Assembly: GCF_014042355.1 (NCBI RefSeq)
Contig: NZ_JACEZU010000013.1
Location: forward strand, 1-64,000
Source of the DNA: Rugamonas apoptosis
GTDB lineage: Bacteria > Pseudomonadota > Gammaproteobacteria > Burkholderiales > Burkholderiaceae_D
DNA: 64,000 nt
Direction: 5' to 3'
Below, piece by piece: positions 50,547-59,349 of this stretch (position 1 is its first letter; each line of letters opens with the position of its first letter). The notes under the pieces are model-generated. The model saw only the letters and a program-made list of their open reading frames with translations, ran no database searches and was not told the origin of the DNA. The position numbers and the translations under genes are program-made.

Positions 50547-51482
50547 TCATACCTCGCCCGCGTGTTGGCGCCGCACCGCGCTGATGACGCTGTCGAGGCG
50601 GTTTCCATCGCAGCACATCGCACGCCCTTCCGCGAACACCGGTTCGGCCAGCTTGGTCAGTACGGAACCGCTGGGCATTTCCACCGCCAGGCGGGCGCCG
50701 CGCTCCCAGGCGTGGCGAACGGTGTCGGCCCACTGCACTGGCCGCGCCATGTTCGCGGCCAGGTCGTCGACGATGGCGCGCGCGCCGAACAGGGCACGCG
50801 CGGCGCTGCCGCTGATGTAGGTGACGGATGGACGCCGCGACGACAGGCTCTCCGTCGCCGCCGCCAACTGGCGCGCCTGGGCAACCAGCAGGTCGCAGTG
50901 GGACGGCACTGGAACGGCCAGCCGTTCGGCGCGCAACGCGCCATGCCGAAGGGCGAGCGCCCCTACGGCGCTCATCGCCGCCTCGGCACCCGATATCACC
51001 AATTGGCGTTCGGCGTTCAGGTTGGCCAGATACACCGCGCTGGCCGGACCGTGCACGCTGGCCAGCAGCGGTTCCAACTGGCGCGCAGTAAGCCCCGCGA
51101 TGGCGGTCATGCCATAGCCCGCCGGATAGGCTTCCTCCATCAACCGCGCACGCAAGGCGACCAGCCACACGGCGTCCGCGAAATCCAGCACGTCTGCAAC
51201 CACGGCGGCTGGCCAGGCGCCGATCGACAGCCCTGCCACCATGCTCGGGCGCGCGTCATGCGCCGCGAGCACCCGCGCCATCGCCACGCCGGCCACCAGC
51301 AGGCACAGTTGTACCGCGACCGTAGATCGCAGCGCGGCATCGGTGTCGAGCGTGCTCACGTCGCGGCCCAGGGCCTGGCTGGCCTCCTCCAGTGTGCGTG
51401 TGGTCTCGGGATGGGCCGGCAGGGTGTGCAGCATGCCGCATTTTTGCGCGCCTTGGCCGGGGAACGTGAACAGGACACTCAT
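50547..51482 (-). CDS. mdcH: Malonate decarboxylase epsilon subunit (malonyl-CoA:ACP transacylase)
   Basis: A 311-residue FabD-like acyltransferase: LFTFPGQGAQKCGM at the N-terminus and the nucleophile elbow VAGLSIGAWPAAV. It loads malonate onto the acyl carrier subunit. The start at 51482 forms an ATGA overlap with mdcG. Its stop touches the half repeat, but length is normal for the family, so little coding sequence was lost. Confidence 0.93.
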   Translation of the reverse strand: MSVLFTFPGQGAQKCGMLHTLPAHPETTRTLEEASQALGRDVSTLDTDAALRSTVAVQLCLLVAGVAMARVLAAHDARPSMVAGLSIGAWPAAVVADVLDFADAVWLVALRARLMEEAYPAGYGMTAIAGLTARQLEPLLASVHGPASAVYLANLNAERQLVISGAEAAMSAVGALALRHGALRAERLAVPVPSHCDLLVAQARQLAAATESLSSRRPSVTYISGSAARALFGARAIVDDLAANMARPVQWADTVRHAWERGARLAVEMPSGSVLTKLAEPVFAEGRAMCCDGNRLDSVISAVRRQHAGEV

Positions 51483-52147
51483 GCGGCCTCCAATGCCGTC
51501 CATGGATCGGCCAGCAGCAGCGGGCCTCGAGCGGTCTTGAGCAGCACGCGCCCTGCTCCCGCCGCATATTCAGACAGTGCGAAGCCGCCGACGCCGGTGT
51601 CGATCTGGATATCAAGCCGGCATGGCGCGCTCTCCTGCAACGTGTTCAGGACAGCGATCACGGCCGGGTCCAGCCGCGCGTGCGCGCGCACCAGCAGATC
51701 GAGGTCGCTGGTCGGACTGAGCACCGGCAGCTCGCTCGCCAGCCAGAATCCGACGCCGCCCGCCGGTCCCCATTCCAGACCCAATGCGTTCAGCCGGGAC
51801 GCGAGAGCAAGCAAGGCGGCCACACAAGGTAAGTCAACGGCAGCGGACGCGAACCGCGCGCCATCATCCGCCACGCGCTGGGCCAGCATCGCGGGCGAGA
51901 CGTGGCGGACCAACGCACCGGCCCACGCGTAACCGGCGCAGCGCTGGTTACGCCGCAGGCCACGGGCCCCTACCGGCACCCGATCCGATATCACGGCCTC
52001 GCGCCGCACCACCAGTGGCGCGCGAGCGAGCCACGCGCCGTCCAGCCATACTGGCCCTTCGCCGTCCAGGCATGCAGGCCGCCCGCCGGCCGGCACGAAG
52101 GCGTCCGGCCGGTCCAGCCACAGCAGGTCGTGCGGACGGAAGTCCAT
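51479..52147 (-). CDS. mdcG: Malonate decarboxylase holo-ACP synthase (phosphoribosyl-dephospho-CoA transferase)
   Basis: A 222-residue nucleotidyltransferase-like enzyme with DLLWLDRPDAF, LRRNQRCAGYAW, and the metal-binding pair in SPTSDLDLLVRA. It attaches the 2'-(5''-triphosphoribosyl)-3'-dephospho-CoA-derived group to MdcC. Separated by one base from madM; overlaps mdcH by 4 bp. Confidence 0.9.
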   Translation of the reverse strand: MDFRPHDLLWLDRPDAFVPAGGRPACLDGEGPVWLDGAWLARAPLVVRREAVISDRVPVGARGLRRNQRCAGYAWAGALVRHVSPAMLAQRVADDGARFASAAVDLPCVAALLALASRLNALGLEWGPAGGVGFWLASELPVLSPTSDLDLLVRAHARLDPAVIAVLNTLQESAPCRLDIQIDTGVGGFALSEYAAGAGRVLLKTARGPLLLADPWTALEAA

Positions 52148-52148
52148 C

Positions 52149-52913
52149 TCAGCCGACCAGCGAGCGGGTGACGAAGAACAGCAACGATGGTCCGAGCAGG
52201 CAACCAAGGCCCGTGTGGAAGGTGGCCACCAGCGCGCCGTAAGGCACCAGGCGGCGGTCGGTGGCCGCCAGGCCCGCCGATACACCACTCACCGTGCCGG
52301 CCAAGCCGCCGAACACCATCGCGGAGCGTGGGGTGCGCAGCCGCAGGAAGCGCGCCGCCATCGGCGTGCCCACCATCACCATGATCGACTTCACCAGTCC
52401 GGTCGCGATCGACAACGCCATGATCTCGGATGGCGCGCCGATCGCGGCCCCCGTCACCGGCCCGACGATGTAGGTCACCGCGCCTGCGCCGATGGTGGTG
52501 ATGCTGACCGCGTCGCGGTAGCCAAAACTCCACGCGACCGAGGCGCCCACGATGAATGGGAGCACGGTCCCGAGCAGCAGCGCGACCACGCCCACCAGCC
52601 CGGCCTTGCGCGCCTCGCTCACATGCACCTCGAAGGCGGTGGCGGTGATGGCGAAGTCGCGCAGCATGGCGCCGCCCATCAGGCCCAGGCCGGCGAACAG
52701 CGAGACGTCGCCGATGCCCTGCTTGCCGCCAGTCTGCACACCGCCCCAGTAGGCCAGCAGCAGGCCTATCAGGATCGCGATGGCCGAGCCGTGCACACGC
52801 CCCATGGTCAGGCGGCGCGACAGCTGCATCGAGACGATCATCACCAGGCCGACCACGGCGAACGCGAGGATCAGGCCATTGTGTTTTGCGGTTTTTTCCA
52901 ATAGTTCCAACAT
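52149..52913 (-). CDS. madM: Malonate transporter subunit MadM
   Basis: A 254-residue membrane protein with about eight hydrophobic helices (GLILAFAVVGLVMIVSMQLS, SAIAILIGLLLAYWGGVQTG, TIGAGAVTYIVGPVTGAAIG). MadL and MadM together form a sodium- or proton-coupled malonate importer. The start at 52913 is preferred because GAGGAG precedes it; a GTG at 52931 is possible. It starts 10 bp after madL. Confidence 0.92.
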   Translation of the reverse strand: MLELLEKTAKHNGLILAFAVVGLVMIVSMQLSRRLTMGRVHGSAIAILIGLLLAYWGGVQTGGKQGIGDVSLFAGLGLMGGAMLRDFAITATAFEVHVSEARKAGLVGVVALLLGTVLPFIVGASVAWSFGYRDAVSITTIGAGAVTYIVGPVTGAAIGAPSEIMALSIATGLVKSIMVMVGTPMAARFLRLRTPRSAMVFGGLAGTVSGVSAGLAATDRRLVPYGALVATFHTGLGCLLGPSLLFFVTRSLVG

Positions 52914-52923
52914 GATCGTCTCC

Positions 52924-53352
52924 TCAGGCACGGTGCGTCGCGACGCGGTTATCGGTTTCGGCTTCCGTTTCGGTGGCCGCTGCGTCGCCCGCTTCGGCGT
53001 CGCGCTCGGTGCGGTTGATCATCGAGACGAAGCAGGCGCACACCAGCACACTGCCCAGGGCCGCGAGCAAGGCGACCGGGCCACCGCGCAAGGCGGCGAC
53101 TACGTTCTGGGTCGCAGCCATCGCCACCACCACCGGAATGTACATCGCGCCCCAGAAGCCGACGCCCATCTCGGTCGTCTGCGGCATCAGGCCGCGCTTG
53201 TGCAGCCACAGGCGGGCGCAGATCAGCAGGATCATGGCGATGCCCACCCCGCCGACGTTGGTTTTCACGCCCAGCAGCGTCCCGAGCAGGTCGCCCAGGA
53301 AAATGCCGGACAAATGGCACACGGCCAGTATTGCGGTTCCATAGATAATCAC
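52924..53352 (-). CDS. madL: Malonate transporter subunit MadL
   Basis: A 142-residue protein with four hydrophobic segments (MIIYGTAILAVCHLSGIFLG, LLGVKTNVGGVGIAMILLI, FWGAMYIPVVVAMAATQNVV). It begins with GTG preceded by GGAGGAG. The C-terminal 25 residues are a charged, Ala/Glu-rich tail. It starts 95 bp after mdcE, the widest gap in the cluster. Confidence 0.92.
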   Translation of the reverse strand: MIIYGTAILAVCHLSGIFLGDLLGTLLGVKTNVGGVGIAMILLICARLWLHKRGLMPQTTEMGVGFWGAMYIPVVVAMAATQNVVAALRGGPVALLAALGSVLVCACFVSMINRTERDAEAGDAAATETEAETDNRVATHRA

Positions 53353-53447
53353 GTTGGTCTCCTCCAGCTTGTATCAGCAAAAAATAGGCGCGGCGGCTTG
53401 TTGTTTAATTGTTCGCGATGCCGCGCGTTCGGCTCAGCGCTTGGTCG

Positions 53448-54287
53448 TCAGTCGGCGCCCTCCCATTGGGTCCGCAGCAACTCACGCACGCGGCGCGATG
53501 CCTGGCGGTGCGCGCCGTTCAGACGTCCCGCCAGATCGCGTTCGTGGTCTTCCAGAATGTCGGCCAGTGCGGCCTGCAGCGCGTCCCGGACCTGCGCGAT
53601 ATCGCCCGCGTCGGGCAGATCCGCGCCGTTCAGCCGCAACACCTTCCACAGGATGCCAAGCGAGGCGAAGTTGCTGATGTCGTAGGCCATCGGCGGCACG
53701 CTGGCGGCCAGCTTTTCCAACGCTTCCACCGACCGCAGGGTGACGCGGGCGGCGGACGCCTTGCCCATCGCATGTATCTGCACACCGGGATCGTCCAGCG
53801 CGATCAGGCGGTTGGCCTGATACCCGTGGGCCAGGAAGGCGCCCGACATGGCCAGGCCGACGATCAGTCCGATCACCGGATGACCGGCCAAACGCGCTTC
53901 GGCATAGGCACCGGCGGCACCGGCCAAGGCCTGGTGGATGCCGAACGCTTCCTCGCGCCGGCCGTATGCCTGGCTCGGGACGTCGATCACGGCTACGATC
54001 GGGCGCTTGACGGTGGCATGGCGATCCAGTTCCACCACTTCCTGCACGGCGCGCGCCAGTTGCCAGCCTTCGACCAGCCCCACTTCGCCGGCGCGCGCGC
54101 GGGGGAAGCGGTTGTCGGGGTCGGGGACCACGGCGATGTAGCGTGCCGGCTGGCCGGCCAGCGGCGCATCGCACACCCGCACCGCCGGCCAGTCATGCGC
54201 AGGACGCGCGTCGCCGGTGAGCAGCGCCAGCCACGTGGCGCCGCGGCCCGCGCCCTGCTTGCTGTGTTGTTCTTTCAGTTCCATCAT
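53448..54287 (-). CDS. mdcE: Malonate decarboxylase gamma subunit
   Basis: A 279-residue carboxyltransferase-type subunit (ALLTGDARPAHDWPAVRVCD, AVIDVPSQAYGRREEAFGIH, GLIVGLAMSGAFLAHGYQAN, IHAMGKASAARVT). With MdcD it removes CO2 from malonyl-S-ACP. Two adjacent ATG codons overlap the mdcD stop (54282-54287); 54287 is chosen for AGGAG spacing. Confidence 0.93.
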   Translation of the reverse strand: MMELKEQHSKQGAGRGATWLALLTGDARPAHDWPAVRVCDAPLAGQPARYIAVVPDPDNRFPRARAGEVGLVEGWQLARAVQEVVELDRHATVKRPIVAVIDVPSQAYGRREEAFGIHQALAGAAGAYAEARLAGHPVIGLIVGLAMSGAFLAHGYQANRLIALDDPGVQIHAMGKASAARVTLRSVEALEKLAASVPPMAYDISNFASLGILWKVLRLNGADLPDAGDIAQVRDALQAALADILEDHERDLAGRLNGAHRQASRRVRELLRTQWEGAD

Positions 54288-55132
54288 GCGTCTCCTTGAG
54301 CATAGATCGCGCGCACCTCGGCCGGCGCCGGCTGGCTGGCGGTATCGACGCGCGCCAGCCGGGCCAGGTATTCGCCGACGCGCCCACTGCGGTGACACGC
54401 TGGCAAGCCTTGCACGAACAGGCGCGCCAGCACGGCCTTGATTTCGGCGGTATCGTCGGCCACCAGCGCGTCCACCAGGCCGCTAGCGTGGCGCTGCTCG
54501 CCGCCCGTCAGGCCCCAGATCAGCGCACGCTGGCGCGCATCGAATTCGGCGCTGCCGGCTTCTTGCTCGATCACTTGCGGGCCGTTCAGGCCCAGACGTG
54601 CCTCGCGCGTCATCACGAGATAGGAGCACAGACCGGCCGCGATCGACATGCCGCCATAGCAGCCCACCGTACCCGCGCTGACGCCGATCACCGGGCGATA
54701 GCGCCGCAGGTCGACGATGGCGGACTGGATTTCGGCGATCGCCGCCAATCCCAGGTTCGCTTCCTGCAGGCGCACGCCGCCGGTCTCGAACACGATCACG
54801 GCCTGGGTCGGAATGCCGCGCCGGTTATCGCGCGCCGCCAGTTCCAGCGCGCCGGCGATCTTGGCGCCGCCGATCTCGCCCATGCTGCCGCCCTGGAAGG
54901 CGCCTTCGATGGCCAGCACCACCGTCGGCCGGCCATCCAGTTTTCCCTTGGCGACGACCACCCCGTCATCGGCCTGGGTCACCAGCTTCTGCATCGCCAG
55001 CCAAGGCGAATGCAGGCGTTCGAAGGGGCCGGCCAGTTCGCGCATGGTTCCGGCGTCCAGCAGCGCCGCCGCGCGGCTGCGCGCGCCCCGTTCGATGAAG
55101 CTGTCGCGCTTCAGGAATTGTTCGATGCTCAT
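54284..55132 (-). CDS. mdcD: Malonate decarboxylase beta subunit
   Basis: A 282-residue biotin-independent decarboxylase subunit of the carboxyltransferase fold (GAFQGGSMGEIGGAKIAGAL, FETGGVRLQEANLGL, GVSAGTVGCYGGMSIAAGLC, GLNGPQVIEQEAG). The start at 55132 overlaps the mdcC stop by 4 bp. The longer upstream frame is a shadow of mdcC and mdcB. Confidence 0.94.
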   Translation of the reverse strand: MSIEQFLKRDSFIERGARSRAAALLDAGTMRELAGPFERLHSPWLAMQKLVTQADDGVVVAKGKLDGRPTVVLAIEGAFQGGSMGEIGGAKIAGALELAARDNRRGIPTQAVIVFETGGVRLQEANLGLAAIAEIQSAIVDLRRYRPVIGVSAGTVGCYGGMSIAAGLCSYLVMTREARLGLNGPQVIEQEAGSAEFDARQRALIWGLTGGEQRHASGLVDALVADDTAEIKAVLARLFVQGLPACHRSGRVGEYLARLARVDTASQPAPAEVRAIYAQGDA

Positions 55133-55440
55133 GGCGCTCTCCCCTTCTGTTGCGCCTCCTCGAAGGCCTGCTCGATGCGCATGCGCACCACGCCAGGCGT
55201 GGCGCCGTTGTCGTTGATCTCCAGATGCGCGGCCGGCAGGCTCACGGCGCCCAACACGCGTTCCAGCAGCGCCTTCCAGGTACCGCCGTAGCCGTCCACC
55301 GAAGTCTGCACCGCCACCGTCGTCTTGCCGATGGCGCCCGGTTCCAGCAGCACTTCCAGGTCGCCCGAGGCGACCACGCCGACCACCGCGCGCGCCGGCG
55401 CCGGCGGGCCGGCGTCGAATTCGAATTCCAGTCGTTCCAT
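55129..55440 (-). CDS. mdcC: Malonate decarboxylase acyl carrier protein (delta subunit)
   Basis: A 103-residue carrier protein. Ser25, in VVASGDLEVLLEP, is the expected attachment site of the phosphoribosyl-dephospho-CoA arm; SGDLEVL is the hallmark of MdcC. The C-terminal half has HLEINDNGATPGVVRMRIEQ. It starts 20 bp after mdcB. Confidence 0.92.
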   Translation of the reverse strand: MERLEFEFDAGPPAPARAVVGVVASGDLEVLLEPGAIGKTTVAVQTSVDGYGGTWKALLERVLGAVSLPAAHLEINDNGATPGVVRMRIEQAFEEAQQKGRAP

Positions 55441-55460
55441 GATGATGCCCTCTCCTTCTT

Positions 55461-56342
55461 TTATCGGTACTCGCGTTCGATGCGGTCCAGCAGCAGGCTG
55501 GCCGCCAGCAGGTCGGCCGCGCCGCCGGGCGACACGTGCAAGGCGCGCATGCGCGCTTCCAGCGTGTGCAACGCGGCGCGTCCGTTCGGCGTGGCCACGC
55601 CGCCCAGTGCCAGCACGCGGCGTGCACCGTGCTGGGTGGCCTTCAGTGCGCGGCCGCCGCCACGGGCCAGCAAACAGGTGTCGTCCAGTCCCGCCATCAC
55701 GGCCAGCAAGGCGTTGATCCGGGCTTGCGGCTCGCCGTCGCCACGGGCGCGCGACAGGCGCAGCATGGGCAAGGCTTGTCCGGTCACCGCCGGGAAGCCG
55801 GCGCGGGCCTGGCCGCGCGCGCCGCCCACACCGTGTTCGCGGCAGGCGCGCTCGCCCTTGTTGCCTGTCTGCGCGGGGGCCGCCGTGTCGTCGATGCGGG
55901 CCAGCATGCCGGCCACATCGGCGATCGCCTCCGCGTCCGGCCTGCCGTCGTGGCGGGCGGCGGCCGTCACCAGCAGGCCCAGGGCCCATATGGCGCCACG
56001 GTGGGTGTTGACGCCGCCGGTGGCCGCCATCATCGCCGCCTCGGCGTCGCGGCCGATGGCGCCGATGCGGTGGCGCAGGCGATGCGGATCGCGCAGCGTG
56101 GCGCCGGCCAGCGCCATGTGCAGGAAGGCGGGACGCAGCGCGCAGGCCGAGCGGCACATCAGCAGCCAGCTCAGGTCGTGGTGGGCGCCGTTGCCGCGCA
56201 TGTCGACCAAGCCCGGTTTCGGGGTCAGCACAGCTTCGTCGACCAGCGCGTCAACGGCCAGACCTGCCAGGGCCGCCGACCGGCCGGTGTGGTCCGGCGC
56301 CAGTGCATTGGTGGGCCGGCGGAGAAAATGAAGGGCCGTCAT
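55461..56342 (-). CDS. mdcB: Triphosphoribosyl-dephospho-CoA synthase
   Basis: A 293-residue CitG/MdcB-type enzyme making the prosthetic-group precursor from ATP and dephospho-CoA. Motifs: EAVLTPKPGLVDMRGNGAHH, GGVNTHRGAIWALGLL, and LDDTCLLARGGGRAL. Start and mdcA stop share a base (TAATG at 56342), with CAGGAG upstream. Confidence 0.93.
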   Translation of the reverse strand: MTALHFLRRPTNALAPDHTGRSAALAGLAVDALVDEAVLTPKPGLVDMRGNGAHHDLSWLLMCRSACALRPAFLHMALAGATLRDPHRLRHRIGAIGRDAEAAMMAATGGVNTHRGAIWALGLLVTAAARHDGRPDAEAIADVAGMLARIDDTAAPAQTGNKGERACREHGVGGARGQARAGFPAVTGQALPMLRLSRARGDGEPQARINALLAVMAGLDDTCLLARGGGRALKATQHGARRVLALGGVATPNGRAALHTLEARMRALHVSPGGAADLLAASLLLDRIEREYR

Positions 56343-58003
56343 TACCAACTCCTGAATTTGGCCGGAGGGTCGTACAGTCCGCCGGACCAGTCGACCAGTT
56401 CGGCGATGCTCTTGGCCGCCAGCAACGAGCGGGTCGCTTGTGAACGCTGCACGCCCATGTCCTCGGGCAGCGCGATCAGCCCCTCCTGGCGCATGCGTGC
56501 CGTCTGTTTGGGGTCGTGGCGCAGGCCGATCGGCGTCACGCCCGCCACCGCCGCCAGCATCGCCTTGCGCTCCTCCAGCGAGCGCGCCTTGTACAGGTAG
56601 GCGATGCCTTCCTCGGTCAGCACGTGGGTCACGTCGTCGCCGTAGATCATGACGGGCGCCAGTGGCATATCGCAGGCCTTGCCGACCGCCACGGCGTCCA
56701 GCGATTCGACGATGGTGGGCGCGCCGCCATCCTGGAACGTCTCAACCATCTGCACCACCAGCTTCTTGCCGCGCGCGAGCGGGTCGTCGGTCTGGATCAG
56801 GTCCAGCCAGGCCGGCGTGGGATGGCGCCGGCCGTGCGGATCGTGGCCCATGTTGGGCGCGCCGCCAAAGCCGCTCAGGCGGCCGTGCGTGACGGTGGAC
56901 GAGTTACCCATGCCATCCATCTGCAGCGTCGAGCCGATGAACAGGTCGACCGCGTACTGGCCGGCCAGTTGGCAAAAGGCGCGGTTGGAGCGCATCGAGC
57001 CGTCGCGGCCGGTGAAGAACACGTCGGGCCGGGCCGCCGTATAGGCTTCCATACCCAGCTCCGCGCCGAAGCAGTGCACGCTGTCGACCCAGCCCGATTC
57101 GATGGCCGGGATCAGGGTCGGATGCGGGTTGAGCGTCCAGTTGCGGCAGATCTTGCCCTTCAGGCCCAATTGTTCGCCGTAGGTTGGCAGCAGCAGTTCG
57201 ATGGCGGCCGTATTGAAGCCGATGCCGTGGTTCAGCGACTGCACCTGGTGGCGCTCGTACACGCCGCGAATGGCCATCATCGCCATCAGGATGTGCACCG
57301 GCTTGATCAGGCGCGGGTCGCGCGTGAACAGCGGTTCGATGTAGAACGGTTTGTCCGATTGGACCACGAAGTCGATCCAGGAACCGGGGATATCGACGCG
57401 CGGCAAATCCTTGGGATCATCCACGATCTCGTTGACCTGGGCGATCACGATACCGTCGCGGAAGGCCGCTGCCTCCACCAGGGCCGGCGTGTCCTCGGTG
57501 CTGGGGCCGGTGTACAGGTTGCCGGCGCGGTCGGCCTTGTAGCCGGCCACCAGCACCACGTTGGGCGCCAGGTCCACGTACAGGCGGGCGTACAGCTCGA
57601 TATAGGTATGCAGCGCGCCCACCTTGAGCGTGCCCTCCTGCAGCAACTGCGAGATGCGCAGGCTTTGGGGGCCGGCGAACGCGAAGTCGAGCTTGCTGGC
57701 GATGCCGCGCTCGAACAGGTCGAGGTGCTCGGGCAGGCTGACGCTGGGCATGATCATATGCAGTTGCCGGACGCGGTCCGGGTCCACCTGGGTCAGTGCG
57801 CGGGCCAGGAAATCAGCCTGTTTTTGATTGTTACCTTCCAAAACCACCCGGTCGCCGCTGACGAGCAGGCTTTCCAGTGCCTCCGGCAGGCGCTCGGCGC
57901 GCAGCACCGGGCCATCGGCCAGGTGGCGCACGGCCGCCAGGCGGCGCTGCTTTTCCTGCCGCCGCGTATCCCACTGGCGCGGCGCGGACGTTGTGCTTTC
58001 CAT
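56342..58003 (-). CDS. mdcA: Malonate decarboxylase alpha subunit (acetyl-S-ACP:malonate ACP transferase)
   Basis: A 553-residue CoA-transferase-like subunit: RQWDTRRQEKQRRL start, VLVAGYKADRAGNLYTGPST, GIGFNTAAIELLLPTYGEQL, GRLSGFGGAPNMGHDPHGRR, ending GGLYDPPAKFRSW. It swaps malonate for acetate on the carrier. AAGGAG precedes the ATG. First gene of the cluster; the promoter lies in 58004-58119. Confidence 0.95.
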   Translation of the reverse strand: MESTTSAPRQWDTRRQEKQRRLAAVRHLADGPVLRAERLPEALESLLVSGDRVVLEGNNQKQADFLARALTQVDPDRVRQLHMIMPSVSLPEHLDLFERGIASKLDFAFAGPQSLRISQLLQEGTLKVGALHTYIELYARLYVDLAPNVVLVAGYKADRAGNLYTGPSTEDTPALVEAAAFRDGIVIAQVNEIVDDPKDLPRVDIPGSWIDFVVQSDKPFYIEPLFTRDPRLIKPVHILMAMMAIRGVYERHQVQSLNHGIGFNTAAIELLLPTYGEQLGLKGKICRNWTLNPHPTLIPAIESGWVDSVHCFGAELGMEAYTAARPDVFFTGRDGSMRSNRAFCQLAGQYAVDLFIGSTLQMDGMGNSSTVTHGRLSGFGGAPNMGHDPHGRRHPTPAWLDLIQTDDPLARGKKLVVQMVETFQDGGAPTIVESLDAVAVGKACDMPLAPVMIYGDDVTHVLTEEGIAYLYKARSLEERKAMLAAVAGVTPIGLRHDPKQTARMRQEGLIALPEDMGVQRSQATRSLLAAKSIAELVDWSGGLYDPPAKFRSW

Positions 58004-58119
58004 GTTGTCTCCTTGGTTGCAGAGTAATGCCAGCATAGAAAGTTCGGCCCTGCGATACAATCAATCCGAAGCGCGAATGTTTACTCTCAAGTTAATTATT
58101 CCGAACCGCCGTGGCCGCC
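58004..58119. promoter_or_regulatory. Divergent control region mdcA / mdcR
   Basis: A 116-bp gap between divergent genes, AT-rich near the LysR end (TTAATTATT near 58092). It must contain the mdc promoter and the LysR-type operator. I cannot name an exact binding site. Confidence 0.4.
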
Positions 58120-59028
58120 ATGATCGATGAAGAAATTACCCTTAAGAAACTAGAAGTGTTCCTGGCCTACATGCGCCTGCATAGCCTGGTGCGCGCCGCC
58201 GAGGAGCTGGGGCAAAGCACGGTCAGCGTGCACCGCGCCCTGCACTCGCTGGAGCAAGGCTTGCGGGTGCCATTGTTCCGGCGCGAGGGCCGCAGCCTGG
58301 CGCCGCTGCCGGCCGCGTTCGCCTTCGCCAAGCATGCCCAGCGGGCGGTGGCCGAGACCGAAGAAGGTATCCGCAAGGTGCGCGAGCTGTCCGGTTTTGC
58401 CGGCGGCCGCATGAAGATCGGTTCGCTGTATTCGCTGACCCTGCGCTGCATCCCGCAACTGCTGATGGGCCTTAAATTGCGGCGGCCGGAATTGCAGATC
58501 GACCTGACCCTGGGCTCGAACCAGGAACTGCTGCGCAGTCTCGATGAGGGACGGCTGGACGCCATCGTGATCGGTTTGCAGGCGCCGCTGGACGATCCGC
58601 AATTGCTGGCCGTGCCCCTGTTCGAAGACGAGGTGCGGCTGGCCGCCCCACTCGGCTCGCCCTACGCGGGCCAGACGGCGGTGGATCTGCGCGAGCTGCG
58701 CGACGAAAAATTCATCACCCTGGGCGGCGGCTTCGTGACCTCGGACAGCTTCGAGCACGCCTTCCAGCAGGCCGGCTACGTGCCCGAGACCATCATGCGC
58801 GTGAGCGACATCTTCTCGCTCATCAACCTGGTCGGCGGCGGCATGGGCTACAGCCTGCTGCCCGGCCGCGTGGCCGACTTCAGCACCCGCATCGAACTGA
58901 TCCCGCTGGCGGCCCGTTATGGTTCGCACCAGGCCATCACGCTGCTGCTGTCACGCTCGCGCGAGCGCGACCCCAACCTGCTGGCCCTGGCGGCCGAGTG
59001 CCGCATGTATGGCACGCGCCAGCACTAG
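58120..59028 (+). CDS. mdcR: LysR-family regulator of the malonate decarboxylase operon
   Basis: A 302-residue LysR-type regulator (ITLKKLEVFLAYMRLHSLVR, STVSVHRALHSLEQGLRVPL, and effector domain GGRMKIGSLYSLTLRCIPQL). It matches the MdcR group in position and in the VSVHRALHSLE recognition helix. MdcR activates mdc genes with malonate in Klebsiella and Acinetobacter. The start is ATG 58120; an in-frame GTG at 58111 is the alternative. Confidence 0.88.
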   Translation: MIDEEITLKKLEVFLAYMRLHSLVRAAEELGQSTVSVHRALHSLEQGLRVPLFRREGRSLAPLPAAFAFAKHAQRAVAETEEGIRKVRELSGFAGGRMKIGSLYSLTLRCIPQLLMGLKLRRPELQIDLTLGSNQELLRSLDEGRLDAIVIGLQAPLDDPQLLAVPLFEDEVRLAAPLGSPYAGQTAVDLRELRDEKFITLGGGFVTSDSFEHAFQQAGYVPETIMRVSDIFSLINLVGGGMGYSLLPGRVADFSTRIELIPLAARYGSHQAITLLLSRSRERDPNLLALAAECRMYGTRQH

Positions 59029-59349
59029 CGTCGCCGGCGGGCCAGTAGACAGGCGGCGCGATAGCAACTTGGCACCCTCCCCCCCCATCTGAATCACCGC
59101 CCGGACCTGTGTCGGCGATCTGACAAGGCGGCTGCCAGTTCAGCACAACGATGCAACGCTGAGGGGCAGGACGAACCTGGCGACCAAGACGGATTTGCGC
59201 TCAGCGCGATTGCCCGGATCGCTTACAATAACGACAGACCTTCAGCATAGAAGGCGACCAATGAGTTTGGCATGCAGGACTTTCACGGGCGGACAAATAG
59301 TCGCGCCCGGCGCCGCAAGCGCACGCCAAAACCATAGAGGATAGAGACC
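59029..59349. other. Intergenic region before the PAS-GGDEF gene
   Basis: About 320 bp without a supported gene. TACAAT at 59224-59229 could be a -10 element for the downstream gene, but no good -35 is at the right distance. A C-run at 59080-59087 is the only other feature noticed. Confidence 0.3.
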
